From Enterobacter cancerogenus (GTDB taxonomy: Bacteria; Pseudomonadota; Gammaproteobacteria; Enterobacterales; Enterobacteriaceae), in contig JRUP01000002.1 in the NCBI GenBank assembly GCA_000773965.1, positions 248,001-312,000 on the forward strand: a DNA stretch of 64,000 nucleotides. Reading direction: 5' to 3'. A program made the translations under genes and the position numbers. The notes beneath the pieces were generated by a model that did not search any database, had not been told where the DNA came from, and saw only the letters and a program-made list of their open reading frames with translations. Position 1 is the stretch's first letter; each line of letters starts with the position of its first letter. Shown here piece by piece: positions 27,294 through 35,753 of the stretch.

Positions 27294-27812
27294 TCACCCC
27301 ACCACTTTATACATCACCGTGGTGGCATCTAGCGCCCCTTCCGTCGATTCGGCGTACAACGGAATGGAACCCGAAATTTGCCAGTCCATCGATAAGTAAA
27401 GCTGCGTAGCCACATCGCCGCTGCGCGTATCCAGCACCAGCAGCGTTTTGCCCTGCTCAACCGCTAATTGCTCAGCCTGCTGCATCAGACGACGCGCAAT
27501 TCCCTGACGTCGGGCACGGGGATGCACCAGCAATTTACTGACCTCCGCACGATGACGCCCATTAGGCATAGCACTAAACCCGATCATCACCGTCGCGACA
27601 ATCACACCTTGCTGCCATGCCACGAGTAGTTGATTATCGCCGCTTGCCAGGCTGTAGATTTTATCCTGCCAGAAGCGTTCCATCGCTGCGCGATCGCCGG
27701 CATCAATAAAACCGACGCTGGCCCCGTCAGCTACGCAACCCTGCAGCACCTCGGTCAACGCGGCTAGCAGGGGCTGTGCCTGAGTGGCACTTAACTGTTC
27801 AATTTCAATCAT
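27294..27812 (-). CDS. GNAT family N-acetyltransferase
   Basis: A 172-residue acetyltransferase of the GNAT fold. The acetyl-CoA-binding motif is VSKLLVHPRARRQGIARRLM (R/Q-x-x-G-x-A type), followed by LLVLDTRSGD and YLSMDWQ. The ATG at 27812 overlaps the stop of the regulator gene as ATGA; a GTG at 27821 is less likely. It is coupled to an XRE-cupin regulator, a common pairing in which the acetyltransferase acts on a small toxic amine or antibiotic sensed by the regulator. The substrate is unknown. Confidence 0.8.
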   Translation of the reverse strand: MIEIEQLSATQAQPLLAALTEVLQGCVADGASVGFIDAGDRAAMERFWQDKIYSLASGDNQLLVAWQQGVIVATVMIGFSAMPNGRHRAEVSKLLVHPRARRQGIARRLMQQAEQLAVEQGKTLLVLDTRSGDVATQLYLSMDWQISGSIPLYAESTEGALDATTVMYKVVG

Positions 27813-28372
27813 GGTTTGCACACCACCAGAATGTAACGCGCGCCGCCTTCAGGATGCGCCTGGAATGATGATTTGCCGGTGAGATGAAAACGCAGGCAAT
27901 CCCCCGCCTGCAGCGTCCAGCGCTGATCGTCCATGGTGAACGTCAGCTCGCCAGATTGCAGCCAGATATGCTGTTCCAGCCCCTGTACTGGCGGTGCGTC
28001 ATAATCGATGCGCGCACCGGGTTGCAACACGCTCTCAACCAACTCGGCCTTGAAATGGCTGGCGGGCGGCGAGACACTGCGACGCAGATAACCGCTGGCA
28101 TCGTCGCGCCAAACGTTCTGATCGCTCGCTTTCAGCAGCAGCGCGGCTTCCTCTTCCACTTCACTTAGCAGGCGTGACATGGTTAAGCCATAGGCCACAC
28201 ACAGCCGGTTAAGCAAAGCGGCTGTGGGGCTGGTCTCCGCCCGTTCAATGCGCGACAATGAAGCCCGGCTGATGCCGGTAGCCATCGCCAGTTCGTCCAG
28301 TGACCAGCCACGTTGCACCCGCAATTCGGCTAATCGTGCGGCCAGTCGATCTTCGGTATCCGGTACAGACAT
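27809..28372 (-). CDS. XRE-family regulator with C-terminal cupin domain
   Basis: A 187-residue protein. The N-terminal helix-turn-helix is at residues about 10-65 (LAELRVQRGWSLDELAMAT, then ISRASLSRIERAETSPT) and the cupin barrel at about 110-187 (VLQPGARIDYDAPPVQGLEQH, quoted to its end, then LQAGDCLRFHL). It is similar in plan to E. coli SutR/YdcN. The ATG at 28372 follows AGAGGTG. It is coupled to the GNAT gene and divergent from mlrA; the paired TTGTACAA sites lie between the two. Confidence 0.85.
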   Translation of the reverse strand: MSVPDTEDRLAARLAELRVQRGWSLDELAMATGISRASLSRIERAETSPTAALLNRLCVAYGLTMSRLLSEVEEEAALLLKASDQNVWRDDASGYLRRSVSPPASHFKAELVESVLQPGARIDYDAPPVQGLEQHIWLQSGELTFTMDDQRWTLQAGDCLRFHLTGKSSFQAHPEGGARYILVVCKP

Positions 28373-28442
28373 GTTCACCTCTCATATTTGGGAAATAATT
28401 CTCACATATGAAATAAAGCCTCAATTTGCTTAAAACGTCAAG

Positions 28443-28469
28443 TTGTACAAATATAAAAGAGTTGTACAA
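28443..28469. promoter_or_regulatory. Paired TTGTACAA palindromes upstream of mlrA, candidate MlrA box
   Basis: TTGTACAA occurs at 28443-28450 and again at 28462-28469, 19 bp centre to centre, with an A/T-rich middle. MlrA sites described at the E. coli csgD promoter have TTGTACA and TGTACAA halves with about 12 bases between them; here the gap is 13. The pair sits between the XRE-cupin gene and mlrA, so MlrA may control itself and its neighbour. Confidence 0.55.
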
Positions 28470-28523
28470 CCCAAACGAGGCAGTTAAGGTGTTGTAATGC
28501 AGGTCAGAATTTTCGAGGACGCC

Positions 28524-29258
28524 ATGGCCTTATACAGTATCGGCGATGTTGCCGAACGCTGTGGAATCAACCCGGTAACGCTACGCGCCTGGCAGCGCCG
28601 TTACGGTTTACTAAAACCCCAGCGTACAGAAGGCGGTCATCGCCAGTTTGATGATGAAGATGTTCAGCGTATTGAGGAGATCAAGCGCTGGATAGAAAGC
28701 GGTGTGCCTGTTGGCAAGGTGAAAGCCCTGCTGGAAGGCCAAACCGTTAATGTGCACGATGGCTGGACCGCGCTGCAGGAAGAGCTGATGAGCGTGCTGC
28801 GTCACGTTCGTCCGGCTAAATTGCGCACCAAAATTGCCACCATTGGCCGCGAACATTCGGTAGATGCGCTAATCGATCACGTGTTTGTGCCCGTGCGTCA
28901 GCGCCTGGGATTGGATCAACACACCGCCCGTACCATGTGTAGCCTGTTAGATGGCGCGCTGATTGATTACGTGGCGTTTTGTCTCGCGGGCGGCCGTAAA
29001 AAAGCCGGTAAGGATGCTTTGATGATTGGCTGGGGCGTGGAAGATCGCACCCGCCTGTGGCTGGAAGCCTGGCGCTTGTCGCAGCAGGGCTGGCGCATGG
29101 ATGTCTTAGCCGAGCCGCTGGATATGCCGCGTCCTGAACTGTTCCCCGGTCAAAATCTGTTTATCTGGACCGGTAAAAAACCGACGCGTCGGCAACTGGA
29201 GCAGTTTGAACACTGGCAGGCACAAGGGTTTGCCACTCACATTCACGATCCCGCCTGA
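28524..29258 (+). CDS. mlrA: MerR-like transcriptional regulator MlrA
   Basis: A 244-residue homologue of E. coli MlrA, the MerR-like activator of csgD and so of curli and biofilm matrix. The winged helix is residues about 1-70 ([20 protein letters not shown], then [19 protein letters not shown]); the C-terminal half resembles the cobalamin-type sensor region of LitR/CarH proteins without an obvious B12 His motif. The start at 28524 matches E. coli (MALYTIGEVA); an ATG at 28497 would add nine residues. Gene order mlrA-yohO-yehWXYZ is as in E. coli. Confidence 0.92.
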   Translation: MALYSIGDVAERCGINPVTLRAWQRRYGLLKPQRTEGGHRQFDDEDVQRIEEIKRWIESGVPVGKVKALLEGQTVNVHDGWTALQEELMSVLRHVRPAKLRTKIATIGREHSVDALIDHVFVPVRQRLGLDQHTARTMCSLLDGALIDYVAFCLAGGRKKAGKDALMIGWGVEDRTRLWLEAWRLSQQGWRMDVLAEPLDMPRPELFPGQNLFIWTGKKPTRRQLEQFEHWQAQGFATHIHDPA

Positions 29259-29259
29259 C

Positions 29260-29299
29260 AAAAAATCGCACACACGGCCTTTGCCTCGCCGGGTGTGCG
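29260..29299 (-). terminator. Terminator of the yehZYXW operon, placed beyond yohO
   Basis: CGCACAC (29267-29273) pairs with GTGTGCG (29293-29299), with extra GGC/GCC pairing inside. Read leftwards it is followed by A and six Ts (29265-29260). On the other strand there is no T-run, so it serves leftward transcription. The nearest leftward gene is yehW, whose stop is 130 bases upstream. Confidence 0.65.
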
Positions 29300-29341
29300 C
29301 GTTATCATGCCGCACTCCATGACTCTTCTCAGGTTTCCCTT

Positions 29342-29449
29342 ATGAACTGGAATAAAATTCTCATTGGCTCCCTGTTTGCTGTGATGGCCATTGGCGGCAT
29401 GGGTGGCATGATGCTGGTAGGCTACAGCCTTATCCTTCCCAGCCACTGA
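29342..29449 (+). CDS. yohO: Small membrane protein YohO
   Basis: A 35-residue single-span membrane protein, [19 protein letters not shown] then [16 protein letters not shown]. It matches E. coli YohO in length, position and the pattern AxGGxGGxMLxGYxxIL. E. coli YohO is a small protein of unknown function. It overlaps the 3' end of the convergent yehW by 20 bp. The ribosome site is weak (CAGG, nine bases before the ATG). The position between mlrA and yehW is the E. coli one, which makes the call secure despite the size. Confidence 0.88.
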   Translation: MNWNKILIGSLFAVMAIGGMGGMMLVGYSLILPSH

Positions 29450-30161
29450 GTTGACGTTGCACGCGTTCTAACACGCGGTCGCAAATCAGTGCCAATAGGG
29501 CGACCAGCAGCGCCCCCTGAATCACATAGGCGGTGTTAAAGCCGCTCAGTCCGATAATGACCGGCGATCCCAGGCTTTCTGCGCCCACTGTCGACGCGAT
29601 GGTCGCGGTGCCGATGCTGATCATCACCGAGGTACGCACGCCTGCCATGATCACCGGTGCGGCCAGCGCCAGCTCAATCTGCCATAAGCGCCGCCATGGC
29701 CCCATGCCCAGCCCCACGGCAATTTCCCGGTTGCTGTCCGGCACGCTGTCTAAACCTGCCAGCGTTCCCTGCAAAATCGGCAACAACCCGTAAAGAAACA
29801 GCGCCATGATGGCCGGTGTCGCGCCAAAGCCCATCACCGGCACGGCTATCGCCAGTACCGCTACCGGCGGAAAGGTCTGCCCCGCTGCCGCCAGCGTCTC
29901 CAGTAACGGCCTAAACGCCCGCCCGGCGCGTCGCGTGGCAAAAACACCACTGCCTACGCCAAAAATAATCGCCAGTGCGCTGCCGCTGATCACCAATGAC
30001 AGATGTGCGAGGGCCAGCCGCCAGAAGCTCTCTTGCTGATACAACGGACGTTCCAGCTGCGGGAACCAGTGGGCAAACAGCGGTCCGCTGTGCGGCAACC
30101 CCCACAGCAGCAGCAGAAACACCGCCAGCAGCCAGTACAGTGGATCGCGCCAGACACGCAT
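29430..30161 (-). CDS. yehW: Osmoprotectant ABC transporter permease YehW (OsmW)
   Basis: A 243-residue inner-membrane permease, the same length as E. coli YehW. Landmarks are [20 protein letters not shown], the EAA-like loop in [19 protein letters not shown] and [17 protein letters not shown]. It is the second permease of the OsmU importer for glycine betaine and choline-O-sulfate, an inference from E. coli and Salmonella. The ATG at 30161 shares one base with the yehX stop (TGATG). Its 3' end overlaps yohO. Confidence 0.93.
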   Translation of the reverse strand: MRVWRDPLYWLLAVFLLLLWGLPHSGPLFAHWFPQLERPLYQQESFWRLALAHLSLVISGSALAIIFGVGSGVFATRRAGRAFRPLLETLAAAGQTFPPVAVLAIAVPVMGFGATPAIMALFLYGLLPILQGTLAGLDSVPDSNREIAVGLGMGPWRRLWQIELALAAPVIMAGVRTSVMISIGTATIASTVGAESLGSPVIIGLSGFNTAYVIQGALLVALLALICDRVLERVQRQLSGWEG

Positions 30162-31096
30162 CACATCGCCTCCCGCTGGCGCAGAAGATCGCTGAAGTGC
30201 AGGACACCCAACGGCTGTTGATGTTGATCGATCACCGGCAGTTTGTCGGTGCGCCGAGCGATAAACTGTGACAGCGCCTCGCGCAGCGTCAGGTGGGCGG
30301 CTATTGGCTCACCGTCCAGCCACTCGCCGCGCCGCGCGGCGCTGCCAGCACGTCCCAATGCCAGCAGTCGCACGCCAAGCTCGCTGCGGCCAAAGAATTC
30401 GCGGGCGAAATCCGTGGCAGGCTGCGTCAGCAACTCAATCGGCTTGCCCTGTTGCACGATTTCACCGCCGTCCATCAGCACCAGTTGATCCGCCAGCGTC
30501 AGCGCTTCGTCGATGTCGTGCGTCACCAGCACCACCGTGCGTCCTGACAGCTTCTGAATACGCAGCATCTCCTGTTGCAGTGCCTGGCGGTTCACCGGAT
30601 CGAGTGCACCGAAGGGCTCATCCATCAGCAACAATTCGGGATCGGCGGCCAGCGCGCGCGCCACGCCAACCCGCTGCTGTTGTCCGCCGGAAAGTTGATG
30701 GGGAAAACGCGTCGCCAGATGCGTATCCAGATTGAGCAGCGTCAGCAGCTCCTCTACGCGCTGTTGAATTTTTGCCTGCGGCCAGCCGAGCAGTGACGGC
30801 ACGGTAGCGATATTCCTTGCCACGTTCCAATGCGGGAACAGGCCAATCGACTGGATGGCATAGCCAATACGCCGCCGCAGCGCACGTGCATCCATGCGTT
30901 CAATCGGTTCACCGGCAAAGCGGATTTCGCCGCTGTCATGCTCCACCAGCCGGTTGATCATTTTCAGCGTGGTGGATTTGCCCGAGCCGGAGGTGCCGAT
31001 CAGCACGGTGAAACTGCCCTTCTCAATATGCAAAGTGAGATCGCGCACCGCTGCTTTGCCCGCAAACATTTTGCTTACCTGGTGAAACTCAATCAT
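30161..31096 (-). CDS. yehX: Osmoprotectant ABC transporter ATP-binding protein YehX (OsmX)
   Basis: A 311-residue ProV/OpuCA-type ATPase. Walker A is GTSGSGKST (34-42), the signature LSGGQQQR, Walker [13 protein letters not shown] and the switch region [16 protein letters not shown]-terminal CBS-type region follows ([20 protein letters not shown]), which in this family senses ionic strength. The ATG at 31096 overlaps yehY by 8 bp. It energises YehW and YehY. Confidence 0.93.
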   Translation of the reverse strand: MIEFHQVSKMFAGKAAVRDLTLHIEKGSFTVLIGTSGSGKSTTLKMINRLVEHDSGEIRFAGEPIERMDARALRRRIGYAIQSIGLFPHWNVARNIATVPSLLGWPQAKIQQRVEELLTLLNLDTHLATRFPHQLSGGQQQRVGVARALAADPELLLMDEPFGALDPVNRQALQQEMLRIQKLSGRTVVLVTHDIDEALTLADQLVLMDGGEIVQQGKPIELLTQPATDFAREFFGRSELGVRLLALGRAGSAARRGEWLDGEPIAAHLTLREALSQFIARRTDKLPVIDQHQQPLGVLHFSDLLRQREAM

Positions 31097-32252
31097 CGGT
31101 TCTCTCCAGCAGTGCCGACAGTAAACGCAATGCGGCATCAAACACCACCGCCAGCGCCACCACCGGAATCACGCCCAGCAACACCAAATCCAGTGCGCTG
31201 CTGAGTAATCCCTGAAATACAATGGCGCCAAAGCCACCGGCACCAATCAGCGCCGCCACCACCGCCAGTCCAATGGTTTGCACCACCACCACACGCAAGC
31301 CCGAAAGCCACACCGGCAGCGCCAGCGGGAGTTCGGCGTGCCAGAACTGTTGCAGTGCACTCATGCCCATACCGCGTGCGGTTTCGCGCACCTCCTGCGG
31401 CACCTGCTGCAACCCCGCCACCACGCTGCGCACCAGCGGCAGCAGCGCATATAGCACCAGTGCAATCAGCGCCGGAGCCAGACCAATACCGCTGATACCC
31501 CAACTTGCCAGTACCGGGAAGTGAGCCACCAGCCCCGCCAGCGGCGCAATCAGCAAACCAAACAACGCCACAGAAGGCACGGTCTGGATCAGGTTGAGTA
31601 CGCTGAAAGCGGCACTTTGCCAGCGCGATCGCCGGGCAATCACCAGGCCGAGCGGCAAACCAATGAATACCGTCGGCAACAGCGTGCCAGCCAGCAACAG
31701 CAGATGCTGGCTGAAGGCCGCATCAAACACCGCCGTACGGTTGGCATACTCTTTCATCAGGGAGAGATGATCGAGGTGACCGCTGAGCAATAACAGCAGC
31801 GGAACAATCCAGATTTGCAGATTCAGCAGGATACGCCATGGCGTACTGGCCGTGAGCTGGCGGATAGCCTCAGCGGCCAGCAATAACGCCAGCGCCGCCG
31901 CACACCATAAACCACTGCCAAAGGCCGTACGTGCCAGCGGGCTACCGTCAGTGGCCAGCTGTGCCGCCGTGTGCCCGCCAATAAAGATCAGCAGCGCAAA
32001 CAGAATCTCAGCGTCCAGCAGTGCCATCACCAGATTGCGACGCCGTGGCTTCCACCATAACCCTTGCCATAACCAGAGTAATGGCAGCAGCAACAGCCAG
32101 GATTGCGCCACTTGCCATAACATCAGCGGCTGGCCGGACACCAGACGGTTGGCGGCGAAACTGAGTAACGGCAAGGTAGCCAGAGCCAGCGTGATCAGCA
32201 GCGTTAACACCAGCAGCACCGGCTGCTGGCGCGGTCTAAGTAACAACGACAC
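31089..32252 (-). CDS. yehY: Osmoprotectant ABC transporter permease YehY (OsmY-type permease)
   Basis: A 387-residue inner-membrane permease with about ten hydrophobic segments; E. coli YehY has 385. The C-terminal half carries the ABC permease core (LIQTVPSVALFGLLIAPLAG; VRETARGMGMSALQQFWHAE; ALIGAGGFGAIVFQG). The N-terminal half (LLLVLTLL-type hydrophobic repeats, IFIGGHTAAQL) is an extra membrane domain typical of YehY. The start is a GTG at 32252, three bases after the yehZ stop, in a context of coupled translation. Confidence 0.92.
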   Translation of the reverse strand: MSLLLRPRQQPVLLVLTLLITLALATLPLLSFAANRLVSGQPLMLWQVAQSWLLLLPLLWLWQGLWWKPRRRNLVMALLDAEILFALLIFIGGHTAAQLATDGSPLARTAFGSGLWCAAALALLLAAEAIRQLTASTPWRILLNLQIWIVPLLLLLSGHLDHLSLMKEYANRTAVFDAAFSQHLLLLAGTLLPTVFIGLPLGLVIARRSRWQSAAFSVLNLIQTVPSVALFGLLIAPLAGLVAHFPVLASWGISGIGLAPALIALVLYALLPLVRSVVAGLQQVPQEVRETARGMGMSALQQFWHAELPLALPVWLSGLRVVVVQTIGLAVVAALIGAGGFGAIVFQGLLSSALDLVLLGVIPVVALAVVFDAALRLLSALLERTDD

Positions 32253-32255
32253 CGC

Positions 32256-33164
32256 TTACAGCAACTTATTCTGCTGTAGCCACTGCTTCGCCACCTGGCT
32301 GGCATCCTGACCGTCAACCGCAATCTGCGCATTGAGCTGTTGCAGGGTTTTCTCATCCAGCTTGCTGAACACCGGCTGCAACCAGTTGCCGATCTCCGGA
32401 TACTGTTTCAGCACGCTTTCCCGAATCACTGGCGCAGGGGCATAAATTGGCTGCACGCCTTTGGGATCGGTCAGCGTTTGCAAACCGAGCGCCGCCACCG
32501 GGCCATCGGTGCCATAGGCCATGGCTGCGTTGACGCCAGAGGTTTGCTGTGCCGCCGCTTTGATGGTTACCGCCGTATCACCGCCCGCCAGCGACAGTAG
32601 CTGTGACTGATCCAGCTTGAAGTCGTAGGCTTTTTCAAAAGCGGGTAGCGCATCGCTGCGTTCGATAAATTCCGCCGACGCCGCCAGTTTAAAGGTGCCG
32701 CCTTTTTTCAGGTAGGCACTGAGATCGTCGAGGGAGTTGAGACTATTTTTCTGTGCCACATCGCCGCGCACCGCGATGGTCCAGGTATTGTTGGCTGGCG
32801 CTGGCGTTAACCACACCAGATGATTTATATCCGCATCGAGCTTTTTCACCTTCTCATAGCCCTGCTGCGCATTTTTCCAGGCAGCATCTTTCTCATCACT
32901 GAAGAAGAAGGCGCCGTTGCCGGTGTATTCCGGGTAGATATCCAGTTCACCTGCGGTGATGGCTCCGCGCACGACCTGCGTGGTGCCGAGCTGGATCTTG
33001 TTAACGGTTTTCACCCCATGTTTATCCAGCACCTGCAGAATAATGTTGCCTAACAGCGAGCCTTCCGTATCTATCTTTGAACCGACCTTAACCGGATCGG
33101 CCGCATTTGCAGCGCCCACACTCATCGCTAATGCGATCATCCCCAATAAACCCTGCTTAATCAT
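32256..33164 (-). CDS. yehZ: Osmoprotectant-binding protein YehZ (OsmF)
   Basis: A 302-residue periplasmic binding protein of the OpuAC/OpuCC type, with a 22-residue signal peptide ending ANA. Blocks are VKVGSKIDTEGSLLGNIILQ, GTTQVVRGAITAGELDIYPE (the classic quaternary-amine site region) and VWLTPAPANNTWTIAV. It is first in the operon. The ATG at 33164 follows AGAGGAC. A sigma-S-like -10 lies 40-46 bases upstream, matching RpoS control of the E. coli operon. Confidence 0.93.
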   Translation of the reverse strand: MIKQGLLGMIALAMSVGAANAADPVKVGSKIDTEGSLLGNIILQVLDKHGVKTVNKIQLGTTQVVRGAITAGELDIYPEYTGNGAFFFSDEKDAAWKNAQQGYEKVKKLDADINHLVWLTPAPANNTWTIAVRGDVAQKNSLNSLDDLSAYLKKGGTFKLAASAEFIERSDALPAFEKAYDFKLDQSQLLSLAGGDTAVTIKAAAQQTSGVNAAMAYGTDGPVAALGLQTLTDPKGVQPIYAPAPVIRESVLKQYPEIGNWLQPVFSKLDEKTLQQLNAQIAVDGQDASQVAKQWLQQNKLL

Positions 33165-33202
33165 GCCGCTGTCCTCTGCTTATATTTCAGTCTGTGACTA
33201 TC

Positions 33203-33210
33203 AAGCGTAG
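33203..33210 (-). promoter_or_regulatory. Sigma-S-like -10 element upstream of yehZ
   Basis: Read leftwards, GGCTACGCTTGAT contains CTACGCTT, close to the extended RpoS -10 (CTAYRCTT). The expected start of transcription is near 33196 and the leader about 32 bases. The E. coli operon is RpoS-dependent, which supports the call. Confidence 0.45.
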
Positions 33211-33381
33211 CCTGGCGAAACAGGATGGGGGCGGTCAAGCGCCTCAGTTCGAGCTTTTTCTGCTATTTAACGCACATTGCTTATAACCCATTCGCAGGAC
33301 ATATAACCAAATGGAATTTTTATTGGGTATCAGTAGGCTTATTCTCATAGGCCCACTCTTTACAATAAAATACATAACATC

Positions 33382-34848
33382 ATGTCCGATTTAGCTTCTC
33401 CGGCGCACGTGGCGCTGGCAGGGAATACGCCGACTGGCGAAACCAAATGGATTCGCAGCGCGGCTGACGTATCGAATCTCGTGAACAACAGCAACGAGTC
33501 TCGCAGCAATGCGCGCATCGTGGTGGCCATCGCCCTCGGCGGTGTGTTCCTCGATGCCTACGACCTCGGCGCACTCGCCTTTGGTATCAAAGACGTCACA
33601 CGCGAATTTAACCTGACGCCGACCGGCACCGGAATGGTGGCTTCGGCGATTACCTTCGGCGCGATTGTCGGTGCGCTGATTGGCGGTTATCTCACCGATA
33701 AAATTGGCCGCTACCGCGTGTTCATGGCGGATATGTTCTTTTTTGTGATTGCCGCCCTCGCCTGCGCCTTTGCCCCTAACGAATATGTGTTAGGCGGTGC
33801 GCGCTTTGTGATGGGGCTCGGTGTTGGCATCGATTTGCCGGTTGCCATGGCGTTTCTTGCCGAGTTTTCTAAACTGCGCGGGCAAGGGAATAAGGCCGCC
33901 AGCGTGGCAATGTGGTGTCCCACCTGGTATGCGGCAATCAGTATTTCCTATCTGCTGGTGTTGCTGCTGTATGCGGTGCTGCCGGAAAGTCACACCGACT
34001 GGTTATGGCGGCTGATTCTTGGTTTCGGCGCGGTACCTGCGCTGCTGATTATTGCCATTCGCAGCCGTTATATGAGTGAGTCTCCAGTGTGGGCGGCCAA
34101 TCAGGGCAACCTGCACGGCGCCGCGCAGATCCTGCAGCGCTCCTACAACATCAATGCCCATGTGGCGGAAGATGCCGAACTGACGCCGGCCAAGCCGGTG
34201 CGCAAAGCCAGCTGGCGTAACTATGGCGCGCTGCTGCAGGGGGTTTATCGTCGTCGTACTATTCTGGCGACCGTCACCTCCATCGCCTCTTCGTTCGCCT
34301 ACAACGCGGTGGCCTTTGGCCTGCCGGTAATCATCTCCAGCTTCTTTGCGCAATCGATGCTGACCACTATTTTGGTGTCGCTGGCGTTGAATCTGCTGTT
34401 CGCTTTCGTGGGTGGCTTGCTGGCCGTGCGTCTGGTGCCGCGTCTCGGCGCGTGGAAGATGTCGGTGGCGGGTTACAGCTGTCAGTGCATTGCCCTTCTG
34501 GGGTTAGCGCTGATTGGTCGTCCGGAAGGCGGCGAACAGGCGGCATTGGCGATTGCGATGCTGGCGCTGTTCCTGTTTGGTCAGGGATTTGGTCCAGGTT
34601 CACACACCATGACCTTTGCCTCGCTGAGCTACCCCGCTTCACTGCGCGGCGTGGGTGTTGGTTTTAACCAAACGCTGATGCGCGGCAGTTCAACCGTGTC
34701 GCTGTTCCTGTTCCCGCTGCTGGTGGCGGCATTCGGCACCGGCGTGTTCTGGGTGATTTTCCTCGCGCCGCTGATTGGCTTGCTGGCGCTGCTGGCGATC
34801 CGCTGGGAGCCCTCAGGCTACGATGTGGATGCGGAAGACTTCACTTAA
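33382..34848 (+). CDS. MFS transporter (sugar porter-like)
   Basis: A 488-residue inner-membrane protein with 12 predicted spans after a polar N-terminus of about 45 residues. The loop 2-3 signature is GGYLTDKIGRYR, and GFGPGSHTMTFASLSYPASL, RGVGVGFNQTLMRGSS mark the second half. It belongs to the metabolite:proton symporter/sugar porter side of the superfamily. The ATG at 33382 has no strong ribosome site (ACAAAAC-like A-rich sequence before it), so the start is less certain. It stands alone between yehZ and idi, and a bidirectional terminator follows. I do not recognise the substrate. Confidence 0.8.
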   Translation: MSDLASPAHVALAGNTPTGETKWIRSAADVSNLVNNSNESRSNARIVVAIALGGVFLDAYDLGALAFGIKDVTREFNLTPTGTGMVASAITFGAIVGALIGGYLTDKIGRYRVFMADMFFFVIAALACAFAPNEYVLGGARFVMGLGVGIDLPVAMAFLAEFSKLRGQGNKAASVAMWCPTWYAAISISYLLVLLLYAVLPESHTDWLWRLILGFGAVPALLIIAIRSRYMSESPVWAANQGNLHGAAQILQRSYNINAHVAEDAELTPAKPVRKASWRNYGALLQGVYRRRTILATVTSIASSFAYNAVAFGLPVIISSFFAQSMLTTILVSLALNLLFAFVGGLLAVRLVPRLGAWKMSVAGYSCQCIALLGLALIGRPEGGEQAALAIAMLALFLFGQGFGPGSHTMTFASLSYPASLRGVGVGFNQTLMRGSSTVSLFLFPLLVAAFGTGVFWVIFLAPLIGLLALLAIRWEPSGYDVDAEDFT

Positions 34849-34854
34849 GACAAC

Positions 34855-34880
34855 AACGCCCCGTTAAGGGGCGTTTTTTT
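34855..34880. terminator. Bidirectional terminator between the MFS gene and idi
   Basis: AACGCCCC (34855-34862), loop GTTAA, GGGGCGTT (34868-34875), then seven Ts (34874-34880). Read leftwards the hairpin is followed by GTTGTT, weaker. It ends the MFS transcript and probably also idi, whose stop codon overlaps the T-run. Confidence 0.85.
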
Positions 34881-35412
34881 ATGCGGTCAGGCGGAAATCG
34901 CCGAACGTATGGGGAATGCGCGGGAAGGTGTGCAGGAACCACGGCGTAAATTGTTCCGGTTGATCCAGCATCTCCTGCTGAATCTGCTCAATCGAGCGAT
35001 AACACCAGGCATCCGCTTCTTCCGGATTCAGATCGGGTTCAACATCACTGGTGGCGAAGAATACATGGCCATACTCGTGCTCGGTCAGACCGTTGCTTAA
35101 TGGCAGGTTGTAGCTCAGTTCGAACACTGGCGTCAGCGCCACTTGCATCCCCATCTCTTCACGCAAGCGACGTTCAGCGGCATCCCGGGTCGATTCCTGC
35201 GGATAAGGGTGGCCGCAGCAGGTGTTGCTCCACAAGCCGCCACAATGATATTTACCGTTTGCACGACGTTGCAGCAGCAGTTCATGGCGCGAATTGAACA
35301 CGTAGACCGTCACCGCACGATGCAGCAATCCTTTCTCATGTACTTCCAGCTTTTCCATCTTGCCGGTGGGACGATCGAGGTGGTCGACGAGAATAACTTC
35401 AATGGCGGGCAT
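34879..35412 (-). CDS. idi: Isopentenyl-diphosphate delta-isomerase, type I
   Basis: A 177-residue cytoplasmic Nudix-fold enzyme that interconverts isopentenyl and dimethylallyl diphosphate. The catalytic Cys is in LWSNTCCGHPYPQES (C65/C66 region) and the catalytic Glu in LTEHEYGHVFF; RRLREEMGM is the Nudix part. Length is close to E. coli Idi (182). The ATG at 35412 follows GAAGGAG. In enterobacteria with a carotenoid cluster idi may sit there; here it stands alone, with no isoprenoid gene beside it. Confidence 0.95.
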   Translation of the reverse strand: MPAIEVILVDHLDRPTGKMEKLEVHEKGLLHRAVTVYVFNSRHELLLQRRANGKYHCGGLWSNTCCGHPYPQESTRDAAERRLREEMGMQVALTPVFELSYNLPLSNGLTEHEYGHVFFATSDVEPDLNPEEADAWCYRSIEQIQQEMLDQPEQFTPWFLHTFPRIPHTFGDFRLTA

Positions 35413-35753
35413 GACAACTCCTTCAGATAATTCTCAGCTATTGTACACAACCTCAAAGACTGAAACTGAGGAAATCGCGCACATTCCGTGCGCTTAAGTA
35501 GAGAAATTTAAGCTTAGCAGTCATCAGACAAAGCGGTAACGACTCAGGATGTAGAATTCAAATCAGCCAACCATGGGCGCTATAAAGTCGTCATCGTTAT
35601 CAGCCAGGATGCGGAGGCGTGCACAGTCCCAGGCCGCCTTGAGTCTGACGTCGCCACGCTCTGAAACGCTCAATCCCGTCCAAGCGCACAGATAAGGCTG
35701 CCTCTTCTTAACGGCAACCTTATTTGCAAAACTCCCTAACTACAGGCGCACCC
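35413..35753. other. 341-bp gap upstream of idi, no certain gene
   Basis: No promoter or repeat stands out. On the minus strand a frame is open from 35739 to a stop at 35563-35565 (58 codons) with a protein-like composition ending LRILADNDDDFIAPMVG, but it has no ATG, GTG or TTG start in frame. It could be the remnant of a lost gene or chance. Confidence 0.3.

Noticed and set aside
35563..35739. 58-codon minus-strand frame with protein-like composition
   Set aside because: It has no start codon in frame and I do not recognise the sequence; kept only as a remark in the gap entry.
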